64,000 bases of DNA, taken from Korobacter sp963703075. Its GTDB lineage: Bacteria; Acidobacteriota; Terriglobia; Terriglobales; Acidobacteriaceae. Both the position numbers and the translations under genes were made by a program. The notes under the pieces were generated by a model. That model made no database searches. It was not told the DNA's origin and was given only the letters and a program-made list of their open reading frames with translations. The DNA lies in the NCBI GenBank assembly GCA_963703075.1, contig OY969786.1, positions 1,426,001 to 1,490,000 of the forward strand. The letters are read 5' to 3'. Position 1 is the first letter of the stretch, and the number at the start of each line of letters is the position of its first letter. Shown piece by piece: positions 35,616 to 44,747 of this stretch.

Positions 35616-36714
35616 ATGCTCCGCGCTCGCCATACGGTCCTGTTCCTCCCCGTCCTCGCACTCGCCGTTCCGCTCTCCGCCGATCATCCACAAGAGCCTG
35701 CGGGAAAAATTGTCGTCGCCGGCCACATGCTCTCTCCCCGCGCCGGCCATACCGCGACTCTTTTGAAGGATGGTCGTGTGCTCGTCGCGGGCGGCATGGT
35801 GCATAACCGTGAATTTCTCGATTCCGCCGAACTCTACGACCCCGTGAGCCGCCAATTCTCAAGTACCGGAAAAATGATGACGAAGCGCGTGGGCCAGGTC
35901 GCGGCCCTGCTCCTCGATGGACGCGTCCTCCTCGCCGGCGGATGGTCGAAAGGCTCGAACCAATGCCGCCGAGATTTACGACCCGGCAACCGGAAAATTT
36001 TCGTCGCTCCCTCCAATGATGGCTCCTCGTGCCGGATCTTCCGCGGTTTTGTTGCGAGATGGCCGAGTCCTGATCACCGGCGGAGGAACGGATGACCGCG
36101 TCGGCGAAAACACCTCCGAACTGTTCGACCCACGAACGGGCAGATTCACGGCTGCCGCCAACATGCACGATGGCCGCATCGAACATACCTCCACCCTCTT
36201 GGCGAATGGCATGGTTCTCGTAAGCGGGGGCATGGCCGATGGCCACGTGGTCGCGAGCGCGGAAATTTTCAATCCTCAGACTGACCAATTCACCGCAGTG
36301 GGATCCATGCACGTGGGACGCTACAAGCACACCGCGCGACTCCTCAGCGACGGACGCGTTCTCATCGCCGGAGGCGCCGACGATCGCGACTGGAAAGGAA
36401 CTCTCGCCGAAGCCGAACTCTACGATCCCGCCACGAAAACTTTTGCCGCCGCATCCTCGATGTCCGAAAAGCGCTTTAAACTCGCGCACGAATCGGCTCT
36501 GCTTCCTGACGGTTCCGTCCTCATCGCAGGGGGCGGCGCGAAAGCAGAGCTCTTCGATCCAAAGCGGTCCTCATTTCAATCACTCGACACCGGCACCGGA
36601 AGCCCCGAATGGTTCATGACCGAAACCGCTTTGAAGAGCGGGGAAGTCCTGCTCCTGGGCGGCTATTCAACCTCCATGGCCTCAACCAATCAAGCGTGGA
36701 TGTACAAACCGTGA
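35616..36714 (+). CDS. Secreted kelch-repeat protein, frameshifted
   Basis: Corrected for one extra base, this is a 365-residue exported beta-propeller. It has a signal peptide (MLRARHTVLFLPVLALAVPL) and about six kelch motifs with the GRVL(V/I)AGG signature: DGRVLVAGGM, DGRVLLAGGW, DGRVLITGGG, NGMVLVSGGM, DGRVLIAGGA and DGSVLIAGGG. An extra A at 35958-35959 (or C at 35960-35961) breaks the frame after LLAGGWSKGS; without it TNAAEIYDPATGKFSS follows directly. TAGGAGG precedes ATG 35616. Kelch propellers bind proteins or sugars; no enzyme motif is seen. It converges on the SnoaL-like gene. Confidence 0.85.
35958..35961 (+). other. +1 frameshift site in the kelch gene
   Basis: One base too many in AACC. 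Deleting one A or one C restores the kelch reading frame and repeat spacing. Confidence 0.75.
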
Positions 36715-36728
36715 AGAGTGAGGAGGCG

Positions 36729-37259
36729 CTAATGCCGCCGAAACTTTCTCGCAACCGCACGGAGAAGTGTTAAGGGATGCATGAGCAAGACATTGATCTT
36801 GCCGGGCACGGTCTGCGGCTCGTGGAAGACACCCAGTTGGCGGAAGATCATCGCGCGATCGTAGTAAATCCTCTCGCCGGCCAAACGGTCGCCGGCATCG
36901 AACGTGTACACGCCACAAATTGGAACTTCGACGCGTCTCCCCGTTGGGGGAAGACCACGCCACGCTCCCAATTGCGTGCCGCGAATCACCACTTCCAGGA
37001 TGACGGTTTCCGTCGTCACGTGCCGCCGCACGATTTCGATATTCAAGTCGGGCAGCGCCACCATAAGCTGTCCGTAGAAGCGACCGACTCCATCAAGACC
37101 TTCATGGTGCTCATGCCATGGCTCGTCATCGTAGTGCGCAGACGGACCGAAGGTGCGCAGCACGCCTTCCAGGTCGTGCGCGTTCTCGCAGCGGACGTGT
37201 TCTTCCACCAGGGCCATGCGGCGCGCTTGCAAATCGGGGAGTGCAGGTGACGTTGCCAC
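36729..37259 (-). CDS. SnoaL-like (NTF2-fold) protein
   Basis: A 176-residue cytoplasmic protein of the SnoaL polyketide cyclase/ester cyclase family with the NTF2 cone fold. Typical blocks are DLEGVLRTFGPSAHYDDEPW, YGQLMVALPDLNIEIVR, and VEVPICGVYTFDAGDRLAGE. Relatives include isomerases, cyclases and dehydratases, so no reaction is assigned. The start GTG 37259 follows AGAGGACAAC; ATG 37217 is an alternative. It converges on the kelch gene (14 bases between stops). Confidence 0.78.
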   Translation of the reverse strand: MATSPALPDLQARRMALVEEHVRCENAHDLEGVLRTFGPSAHYDDEPWHEHHEGLDGVGRFYGQLMVALPDLNIEIVRRHVTTETVILEVVIRGTQLGAWRGLPPTGRRVEVPICGVYTFDAGDRLAGERIYYDRAMIFRQLGVFHEPQTVPGKINVLLMHPLTLLRAVARKFRRH

Positions 37260-37680
37260 GTTGTCCTCTGCTGGTATCAGGATCCAGAATGCGAGGAGAT
37301 CTCGTCCAACGCGACTAGCATACCGTGTTCCCCCGGGGATACGCCTGCAACGCGGAGAACATGGAACACCGCTGATTTTCGTCACAGCGGAGACGTACGG
37401 GCATCACATACTTCGTGACAACGAGCGGCCTATTCTGCGCATGTGGGGCATTCCCAACAGCGTCATTTGATCTTTGAAATCTCCGGCGGGAGCATCAGCA
37501 ACGACAGGCGCTAACTGCTTATTCCGCAATATTCTACGTACAACTATCCTGCAATCTATATTTTGCGAAGATTTCAGTCCTAAGCTGCTGAAAATAAACA
37601 ACAGCAAAGGGGTAGGGGGCACAGAATCCCCCCCCAAGATCCTCCGGGACCTCTGCGTCCTCTGTGGTTAGAACGGTTAT
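37260..37680. other. 421-bp repeat-bearing intergenic region
   Basis: Between the SnoaL-like gene (leftward) and the end of smc. It holds copy B of the dispersed element and then the CCTCTGCGTCCTCTGTGGTT motif at 37650-37669. No gene is seen. The promoter of the SnoaL-like gene should lie near 37270-37400, but no clear box pair stands out. Confidence 0.65.
37402..37635 (+). repeat. Dispersed intergenic element, copy B
   Basis: About 234 bases collinear with 5541-5740. It shares the 19-base opening, GGGCATTCCCA, TCTTTGAAA, CAATATT/CAACTATC, ATATTTTGCG and a G-rich end. Here the end is GGGGGCACAGAATCCCCC, which can form a hairpin. It is longer than copy A by about 30 bases, mainly in one middle block. 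Confidence 0.65.
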
Positions 37681-40600
37681 TTAAGCGGTAGCCGCCCGGG
37701 GCGCCATTGCTTCCTCGCCAAACCGCACGCTCACGATCTTCGACACGCCCGGTTCCTGCATGGTGACCCCATACATGACCGGCGCGATGCTCATCGTGCG
37801 CTTGCTGTGGGTGATCAAGACGAACTGCGTCTGCACGCTCATCTCTTTGACGAGGTCGTTGAAGCGGCTCACATTGATTTCGTCGAGCGGCGCGTCTACC
37901 TCGTCGAGGATGCAGAACGGGCTGGGCGCAAATTGGAAGATGCCGACCAGCATCGCCAGGGCCGTGAGAGCTTTCTCACCGCCGGAAAGCAGCAGCACGT
38001 TTTGCAGCTTCTTGCCGGGGGGCGAGGCAATCACGTCGATGCCGCTCTCCATCGTGTTCAGTTCGTCGGTGAGGCGCATGGTCGCCTGTCCGCCGCCGAA
38101 TAGCTTGGTGAAAGCCTTGGCAAAATTTGTGTTGATGGCGGCAAAGGCCTCGTCGAACTTGACCTTGGTGATCTGATCGATCTCCTTGATCGTGTCCTGG
38201 GTGTTGGTGATCGAGTCCAGCAGGTCGGTGCGCTGCGCTTCCAGGAACTCATGGCGTTGCGCCGTCTCTTTGTACTCTTCGAGCGCCATCATGTTCACCG
38301 GGCCCATGTTTTCCAGCCGGGCGCGCATTTCCTTTTGCTCGTTGTCGGCCATCGTGAGCTCGTCGCCCGCCAGCCGTGCCAGGTCTTCGATCCCCATCAG
38401 GTCTGGACGCGTGAGGCTGAGCTCCTGGATGCAGGTCTCGGCCATGTGTTCGCCATCGGATTGCAGCCGTGCCATGGCCGTTCCCAGTTCGCCGCGGCGG
38501 TCGCGTGCCGCGTCCAGCGCCTGGCGAGCGATCTTGAGCTCTTCTTCGATCTCGGCGATCCGGGCGCGTACCTGTTCGCTTTCGGCCTGCAATTCGCGGT
38601 CGCGCGTTTCGGCCGCTTCACGCTCGGCAGCCCAGGTGATGAGCTGTCCAGCGATGGTTTCGTTTTCGAATTCGCGCTGCTGCTTTTCGGCGGCCGCGGA
38701 TTCAAGCTGTCCCTTGAGCTTGCCGATGCGGGCTGAAACTTCCTGCACCATCGACTCGATGCGCTGCAGGGAAGAGGCCGCGGAGCGTTGCCGCTCTTCC
38801 AGTCCCGCCACTTGTGCGCGTGCGTCGGAAGCAGCATGGCTGGCGGTGTCGCGTGCCGTGCGCAGCTCGTCCAGGCTCAGTTGTGCCGCGTGCATCGCGG
38901 TTTCCAGCTCGTGGTGGCGCTGCTCGGCTGTCTCGAGCTCCTGCCGCAGACCGGCAATCGCGGCTTCGCGTTCGCTGCGTTCGGCCTGCACCCGCTGTAG
39001 CTCACGCTCGTAGGTGGTGTGGCGGTCGCGTACCCGGGCCATCTCGTTATCGAGCTGGCGCAGCGTATGCCCGCTGGTCATTGCCTGCTTTTCGTTCTCG
39101 CGCTTCTCATCTTCGAGTCGCTGCAGCAGGGAAGTCAGTTCCGAGATTTCCTTGCCGAGCATCAGGACACGCGCTTCGCCGTCGCGCAGCGAACGCTCGA
39201 CATCTTCGATCTGGCGCAGTACCTCGCGCAATTCACGCTTCATCGACAACGGTCCCTGGCTGCGCTGCTTGCCGCCGGTCACGGTCACGTTGTGGAAGCA
39301 TTCGCCCGATTGCGAGAGGAAGAACGCATCGGGATTCTCAAGAGCGAGTTCGCGGCCGATGGCAGCGTCGGGAACGATGTAGCCGTTGCCCAACTTCGGC
39401 AGCACCACTTCCAGCGATTTCCCGAAGCCGTTCAGCACGCGGATACAGTTCTTCATCGGCGTCACCCGGTCGGGATTGAACGGCTGCCGCATCGACTCGT
39501 CGAGCTCAAAGGAGAACTTGGCCTGCGAGTCGTTGGGGTGCACCAGGAAGGTCGCGCGCCCATCGACGTCGCCCTTCAGCAGTCGCAGCCCTTCATCGGC
39601 CGCGCCCCAGGACTTCACCACCACGAAGTTGAGTTCGTCGCGGAGGAAGTCTTCGACCACGTGTTCGTACTTGTCTTCCACTTCCAGGAAGTCGGCGAGA
39701 ACGCCTGCGGGCGTGTGGCCGTCGCGCAGACCGCCCGACTGGAAGAGCCGCTTGACTGACTCGGTCGAGTAGCCGTGCTCGTTGATGACCGATTCGAGCG
39801 ACCCCTTCTTCCCGAGGAGGGTTGCATATTCGGCGCGCAGGGAATCGGCGTGGCGCTTGGCCTCGGTTTCCTCCTGTCGCTTCTGCTGCAGGGAAGCGCG
39901 CGCGTCCATGATCTGCGTGGCCAGTGCATTGACATGCGAAGTGGCCGACTCGAACTCCAGGCCGAGCTGTCCGCGTTGTCCTCCAAAGGACTCCAGTTGC
40001 TGGTTCGCCGTGGAGATCTCGCTAGTGAGCCGACCATTCTCGCGAGCGAGGTTGGCGATGCGCTCTTCCGCCTGGGTAATCCGGTTGCGCACGCTGGAAG
40101 CCGCATTCACCGCCTGGAAAATCTCCGAGCGGCGCTGTTCCTGCTCGCGCTCCGTGTTCATCAGGTTGGCAGCCGCGGCCGAAGCCTCCTGCTGCTTCGC
40201 CTGCAGGTCCGCCTGTGCAACTGCGACATCGGCGGCCGCTGACTCCAGCACCTGCTGATTAGTAGCCAGCTCCTGCTCGAGACGGCCGAGTTGTTCGGTG
40301 GTGTTAGCGATCTCCGCTTCGGCGCCGGCCGAACGCGCCACCAACTCGGCACAACGCTCTTCGTTGGTGCGGCGACGCTCTGCCGCGCGGTCCATTTCGC
40401 GCGCGATGTTGCTCAGGTTCTCGCGGTTCTGCTTGGCTTCGCCGTCAATGGCGTACCCGCGCTGCACCCGATCGCCATGTTCGGCATCCATCGCTTGCAC
40501 CAGCTCGCTGCGGGTGCTGATGTCTTCCGTGACCGTCGTCAGCTCGGTTTCCAGTCCCGCAATTTCGGCATCGATCAAGGCAAACTTGCTGGCGAGCACG

Positions 40601-41565
40601 ACCTTGAGCTTCTCGCGCATCTCGTCGCGCAGCTTGGCGTAGCGTTCGGCCTTGGCAGCCTGGCGTTTGAGCGAGTTCATCTGCCGTGTGACTTCGTCGA
40701 AGATATCGTTCACGCGCGACAGGTTCGCCTTGGCGTCTTCGAGGCGCGCTTCCGCGAGCCGCTTCTTCGTCTTGTACTTGGTAATCCCAGCCGCTTCCTC
40801 GATAATCGCCCGGCGATCGGTTGGCTTGCTGCTGAGGATCTGGCCAATGCGCCCCTGCTCGATGATGGCGTAGGACTCCGGTCCAAGCCCGGTGCCCATG
40901 AAGATCTCATGGACGTCGCGCAACCGGCTCAACTTGCCATTCAAGAGGTACTCGCTGTCGCCTGAACGGAACAGGCGGCGGGTCACGCAGATCTCACCCT
41001 TCTTGAACTGCTTGTGGTTGAATTTGCGGCGGCGGATCTTGAGGACCACCGACGAGCTGGCATTGTGCGATGCTTCGGCTGGCTGGCCTTCGGCAACTTC
41101 AGACGGGGCGGCTACTTCGATGGGGGGAACTGATTCTGTTGGATTCTCTGGGTCCGTCGTAGCGCCGGGCTGCACCTCGGCACTGTATTCCTCGGCGTCT
41201 TCGGCGGCTGCCGTCCGGAGGGCGGCCTCATCCCAGTCATCCGGCATGTCGTCGAGGATCTCGATCTCGGGATCGCCGATCTTGCCCTCATATTGATCGG
41301 GGTCGATCAACGTGAGGGAGACTTCCGCCATGCCAGTGGGCTTGCGGTCGCGCGTCCCGGCGAAGATAACGTCCTGCATGTTGACGCCGCGGAGCGACTT
41401 TGCCGACTGCTCGCCGAGTACCCAGGCGATGGCGTCAGCAATGTTCGATTTACCGCAGCCGTTCGGGCCGACAATGGCGGCAATGCCGTCGCCGTGAAAC
41501 TTGAGCTCGGTACGATCGCAGAACGACTTGAAACCCAGGATCTGCAGCTTTTTCAGTTTGAGCAA
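37681..41565 (-). CDS. smc: Chromosome segregation protein SMC, with a head insert
   Basis: A 1294-residue condensin subunit that extrudes DNA loops and orders the chromosome. Walker A is GPNGCGKS (residues 33-40), the signature LLSGGEKALTALAM (near 1192) and Walker B CILDEVDAP (near 1218). Two long coiled coils flank a hinge near 620-790. Between LTLIDPD (85-91) and EICVTRRLFRSG (191-202) lies an acidic, low-complexity insert of about 95 residues absent from Bacillus Smc. Start is TTG 41565 with GGAG seven bases upstream, giving MLKLKKLQILGFKSF. scpA and scpB are not adjacent. Confidence 0.95.
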   Translation of the reverse strand: MLKLKKLQILGFKSFCDRTELKFHGDGIAAIVGPNGCGKSNIADAIAWVLGEQSAKSLRGVNMQDVIFAGTRDRKPTGMAEVSLTLIDPDQYEGKIGDPEIEILDDMPDDWDEAALRTAAAEDAEEYSAEVQPGATTDPENPTESVPPIEVAAPSEVAEGQPAEASHNASSSVVLKIRRRKFNHKQFKKGEICVTRRLFRSGDSEYLLNGKLSRLRDVHEIFMGTGLGPESYAIIEQGRIGQILSSKPTDRRAIIEEAAGITKYKTKKRLAEARLEDAKANLSRVNDIFDEVTRQMNSLKRQAAKAERYAKLRDEMREKLKVVLASKFALIDAEIAGLETELTTVTEDISTRSELVQAMDAEHGDRVQRGYAIDGEAKQNRENLSNIAREMDRAAERRRTNEERCAELVARSAGAEAEIANTTEQLGRLEQELATNQQVLESAAADVAVAQADLQAKQQEASAAAANLMNTEREQEQRRSEIFQAVNAASSVRNRITQAEERIANLARENGRLTSEISTANQQLESFGGQRGQLGLEFESATSHVNALATQIMDARASLQQKRQEETEAKRHADSLRAEYATLLGKKGSLESVINEHGYSTESVKRLFQSGGLRDGHTPAGVLADFLEVEDKYEHVVEDFLRDELNFVVVKSWGAADEGLRLLKGDVDGRATFLVHPNDSQAKFSFELDESMRQPFNPDRVTPMKNCIRVLNGFGKSLEVVLPKLGNGYIVPDAAIGRELALENPDAFFLSQSGECFHNVTVTGGKQRSQGPLSMKRELREVLRQIEDVERSLRDGEARVLMLGKEISELTSLLQRLEDEKRENEKQAMTSGHTLRQLDNEMARVRDRHTTYERELQRVQAERSEREAAIAGLRQELETAEQRHHELETAMHAAQLSLDELRTARDTASHAASDARAQVAGLEERQRSAASSLQRIESMVQEVSARIGKLKGQLESAAAEKQQREFENETIAGQLITWAAEREAAETRDRELQAESEQVRARIAEIEEELKIARQALDAARDRRGELGTAMARLQSDGEHMAETCIQELSLTRPDLMGIEDLARLAGDELTMADNEQKEMRARLENMGPVNMMALEEYKETAQRHEFLEAQRTDLLDSITNTQDTIKEIDQITKVKFDEAFAAINTNFAKAFTKLFGGGQATMRLTDELNTMESGIDVIASPPGKKLQNVLLLSGGEKALTALAMLVGIFQFAPSPFCILDEVDAPLDEINVSRFNDLVKEMSVQTQFVLITHSKRTMSIAPVMYGVTMQEPGVSKIVSVRFGEEAMAPRAATA

Positions 41566-42140
41566 CTTCTACTCCTTCGAACAGCCGTGCCTTGGTAAGC
41601 GGGCCGGGGAACATGACGCATGGCTGAGGTGCGTCGGAATGCCGGTTACTCAAACAGTGCGTCCGGCAAGCAGGGGTGCCGGACCACGATTGAACGTAAT
41701 CTACCGGGCTGAGATGCCACAGTCAAGCAGAGACCCCCTAGATCTTGGGCCCGGCTGTGGATAACCCCGCCTAATTGCAGCGCGTGTGCATCAAGCGCCG
41801 ATATTCGCTTCTTTAATTCGCTTCTTTAATTCGATTCCGAAGGCCGGTATCCGGATTGCAAAAATGCACCAATAAAGAGGCAGTTTTGGATCATGCGGGT
41901 GAGGAGAATCTGCGAGACCTGACGAGGCGCAACCCTTCAGAGGAAGTGGCACACACCTGACTCGTAGGCCTGTGAGATTGCAAGAAGGAAGGGAGAATCG
42001 CGAGAGCAGGTGCTAATCTACTGCACTTTTTGCGCGCTGCGCAAGCGATCGGGGCGAAAACGGCGGTGGAATTGGTACAGGGTATCGAAGAGGTACTCCT
42101 CCGCTTGACGAAGATGGAACGGTTCCCATACACCTGAAGC
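41566..42140. other. 575-bp divergent intergenic region
   Basis: Lies between smc and a DMT transporter, which diverge, so it should hold both promoters. No gene, tRNA or known riboswitch is recognised. It contains a 13-base tandem repeat (ATTCGCTTCTTTA twice plus five bases, 41803-41833) and a short GCGC-rich hairpin near 42030. Confidence 0.6.
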
Positions 42141-43124
42141 TTGGCTTCCACCCACACATCGCACCCGGTGCGCGGATATCTGTACGTTGCGGCGGCAACA
42201 TTCTTCTGGGGCATTTCCGCAAGCCTGGGACGGGCGGCTTTCACAGGACGTCTGTTCGGTGGTCTGCGGCCCATCGATCCGGTCATCCTGGCGCAGGCAC
42301 GCACCACCATCGCGTTCTTCGTGGTCACGCCCATCCTCTGGGCGGTTCGTGGTCGCGAGCGGATGACCCTTCCGCGACGGGAAATGCTGCGGGCCTTTCT
42401 GCTGGGAGCGTTAGGGCTCGCGATTTCGAATTACGCTTACTACCTCGCCATCCAGAAAACCACGGTCGCGACAGCCATCATCCTGCAATACACCGCGCCG
42501 GTATGGGTGCTTCTCTACATGATTTTCACCCGGAGGCAGCGCACTACGGCGGCGCGGGTTTGGGGCGTGATCCTGGCGGTTGTCGGTTGCGTGTTCGCCA
42601 TCGGCGCATTTCGGGGCGAAAGGCATTTGCTGTTCCTCGCCCTCGCAAGCGGCAACATCAAGATCAATACGATCGGCGTGCTGGCGGCGCAGGCGGCAGC
42701 CCTGTCGTTTGCCTTTTACAGCGTCTATGGCAGGGAACTGCTGCGGAAATACGATCGCTGGGCGGTTCTGACCCATGCATTTCTCGGGGCGGCGATCGTC
42801 TGGATCATCGTGAACCCGCCGTGGAAGATCGTGGCGGCGCATTATTCGCCAGGCCAGTACGGTTTCATGCTGCTGTTCTCCATCACATCGGCGGCCATCC
42901 CATTCTCTTTCTACTTCGCCGGGTTGCACCACCTCGACGCGACCCGGGTAATCGTGACTGCCGCTCTCGAACCTGTTTTTTCGGTGCTCATCGCCGCGGC
43001 GTTTTTGGCAGAAGCCGTGAGCGCAACCCAAGTCGCAGGAATGGCGCTCGTTCTCTCCGCGACTGTGCTGGTGCAGCGGCCGGAACGCGGGACAGACGCC
43101 ATCGCGGTCGATCCAATCGAATAG
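42141..43124 (+). CDS. EamA-family drug/metabolite transporter
   Basis: A 327-residue inner-membrane protein with ten helices in two EamA repeats: LYVAAATFFWGISASLGRAA with ALGLAISNYAYYLAIQKTTV, and AALSFAFYSVYGRELL with TAALEPVFSVLIAAAFLAE. Likely an exporter of amino acids or other metabolites. The start is most likely TTG 42141 (GAAG close before it), or GTG 42168 just before the first helix; this is uncertain. It is not closely similar to the other DMT protein at 15364. Confidence 0.85.
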   Translation: MASTHTSHPVRGYLYVAAATFFWGISASLGRAAFTGRLFGGLRPIDPVILAQARTTIAFFVVTPILWAVRGRERMTLPRREMLRAFLLGALGLAISNYAYYLAIQKTTVATAIILQYTAPVWVLLYMIFTRRQRTTAARVWGVILAVVGCVFAIGAFRGERHLLFLALASGNIKINTIGVLAAQAAALSFAFYSVYGRELLRKYDRWAVLTHAFLGAAIVWIIVNPPWKIVAAHYSPGQYGFMLLFSITSAAIPFSFYFAGLHHLDATRVIVTAALEPVFSVLIAAAFLAEAVSATQVAGMALVLSATVLVQRPERGTDAIAVDPIE

Positions 43125-43235
43125 TAGTGGGACTAGAAATCAACAGCTTTCCTTGCGGCGAATCTCAATTGCAATTGAGAGTAGCTGCGCGTGAGCGTAC
43201 GTTATCGGCAAGTCCCTTAGTCGATAGAAGGCCCA

Positions 43236-43814
43236 ATGCTGGATGCCATGTACTCCCCGATCGAATCCATCGTTGCAGAACGCCGGGCGTGGCGGCGACG
43301 TAGAGCCCCTTTTTTCGCGAGCGAAGAGCGGCGTGACAGGAAGGTCACTGAGCTCTGCGAAAATGCCTGGAAGATCCTCTGCACTGTCTTGCATCGCGAG
43401 GTGGTTCGGCACAACAGCCTTGGGAAACTAAAACTCGGAATCCGGCGCGACGAGGACAGGATTGAGGTACACCCAGCAGGGAAACTTTCTCCAGTGCTGA
43501 CTGTGTGGCTGGAAAAGGAAAACTTCCGGATGGCGTATTGCTCGTTGTTGCACGAGGGGTCGGTGATGATTGGCGAACAGGGTGGGATGACTGCGCCGCT
43601 GCACGGGACGCTCTTGCTGCCCGACCTCGACGGCCGTTTGATCCGCTTCGGCTACGTCGAGGCCGCACAGTATCTATTGCAACCGGTGATCCAGGTAAGC
43701 GTCAGCTACGCAACTGCCGACGAACCCAACCCATTGAAGGCCGAGATGGCTTTCTCTTCTTCGGCCTCGATATCGAACACCGCTGAGAGCTTGGTGACGC
43801 GGAGAAGATCGTAG
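43236..43814 (+). CDS. Hypothetical protein with a long convergent overlap
   Basis: A 192-residue open frame with GAAGG just before ATG 43236. The body (residues 35-150) has normal codon use and a globular mix (VLHREVVRHNSLGKLKLGIR, LPDLDGRLIRFGYVEAAQYL); no family is recognised. The last 36 codons run antisense into the stress/STAS gene, and those residues (SVSYATADEPNPLKAEM) look like translated antisense DNA. A TGA one frame over at 43687-43689 would end the gene before the neighbour. Given the other +1 insertions here, a further extra base upstream may have extended the frame. Confidence 0.5.
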   Translation: MLDAMYSPIESIVAERRAWRRRRAPFFASEERRDRKVTELCENAWKILCTVLHREVVRHNSLGKLKLGIRRDEDRIEVHPAGKLSPVLTVWLEKENFRMAYCSLLHEGSVMIGEQGGMTAPLHGTLLLPDLDGRLIRFGYVEAAQYLLQPVIQVSVSYATADEPNPLKAEMAFSSSASISNTAESLVTRRRS

Positions 43815-44575
43815 ACCCGCTTGTTCACTGCTACCAGCTTGAGATATCCGCCACGGTTCCGGATCGTGGTATGGGTCTTCACGAGTTCGCCCAGTCCTGA
43901 GCTGTCGATGTAGTTGACCTCGGCAAGGTTGATCAGCACCTTGGCGTAACCTTTTTCCACGAGCTCGTCGACTGCCTGGCGGAGCCTGACGTTGCCTTCT
44001 CCGACGGTGATTCGGCCGCTTACGTCGATGATCCCAATGTCGCCGGATTCCCGCGTGACCGCTTCCATCTTGACCGGCGCTTTACCTTGCATGCCGATAC
44101 CGAGGCGGTCGAGGATGCCACAAGCGGTGGCGGCTTCGTGGTTCGACTCGGTGCGCACGACGATCAAGGAGCGGCCCTCCTTCAGAACTTCGCGGAAGAA
44201 CTGAACGTCCTCGGCGCACTTATCGTCAGGGGTAGGATTGGTCGATTCCTGATCGCGCACCGCCGCGGTACCAACCGAACCACCCGCCCCAGCGCCCGCA
44301 AGCCCGAGCAATGCGGCCCCACCAAAGCCAAGCGCAAACACGGTCCCGATGCCCGGTAGCAGAAGCGTGGCGGCGAGGACCCCGGCGGACATTCCGGCGG
44401 CACCTCCCATGAATCCTCCGACGACTTCTCCAAACTGTTTCGCGACGGTCTTCGCTTCGCTCTCGGATCGAGTCAAAAATATGATGGATTGTTCCGGAAT
44501 TCCGTGCCCACGCAACTCTTTCACAGCCTCTTCGGCACGATCGCGCGAAGCAAAGACCCCAATGGCAGTTTCCAT
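43706..44575 (-). CDS. Fusion of a general-stress glycine-zipper domain and a STAS domain
   Basis: A 289-residue protein. Residues 1-150 resemble general stress protein 17M/YflT (METAIGVFASRDRAEEAVKELRG) with an inserted Gly/Ala-rich double membrane segment (about 53-105). Residues about 180-275 are a STAS domain like anti-sigma-factor antagonists (SpoIIAA/RsbV): IDVSGRITVGEGNVRLRQAV and NYIDSSGLGELVKTH, where one of the paired Ser is the usual phosphorylation site. The combination suggests a membrane-linked partner-switching stress sensor. GGAGG precedes the ATG. No anti-sigma kinase or phosphatase is adjacent. Confidence 0.8.
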   Translation of the reverse strand: METAIGVFASRDRAEEAVKELRGHGIPEQSIIFLTRSESEAKTVAKQFGEVVGGFMGGAAGMSAGVLAATLLLPGIGTVFALGFGGAALLGLAGAGAGGSVGTAAVRDQESTNPTPDDKCAEDVQFFREVLKEGRSLIVVRTESNHEAATACGILDRLGIGMQGKAPVKMEAVTRESGDIGIIDVSGRITVGEGNVRLRQAVDELVEKGYAKVLINLAEVNYIDSSGLGELVKTHTTIRNRGGYLKLVAVNKRVYDLLRVTKLSAVFDIEAEEEKAISAFNGLGSSAVA

Positions 44576-44747
44576 GTTTCCTCCTACAGAATGGTGAGAA
44601 CCGATGGCCCAAGGAATATGCCGGAGTGGGAATGACGCGAAATAATGCAGCTTCGAAGCGCAGAACTTTGGACTGACCCGAAAACTTTGTCAAGGAGAAC
44701 TTCGCCTTAAAGTGCCAGATGCCTCGAAGACAGAGCCTCCCGACAGA

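Noticed and set aside
41803..41833. 13-base tandem repeat upstream of the DMT gene
   Set aside because: Only 2.4 copies and AT-rich; too short to support an iteron or origin claim.
41880..42040. Riboswitch-like stretch upstream of the DMT gene
   Set aside because: I could not match it to any known aptamer core or find a clear terminator switch.
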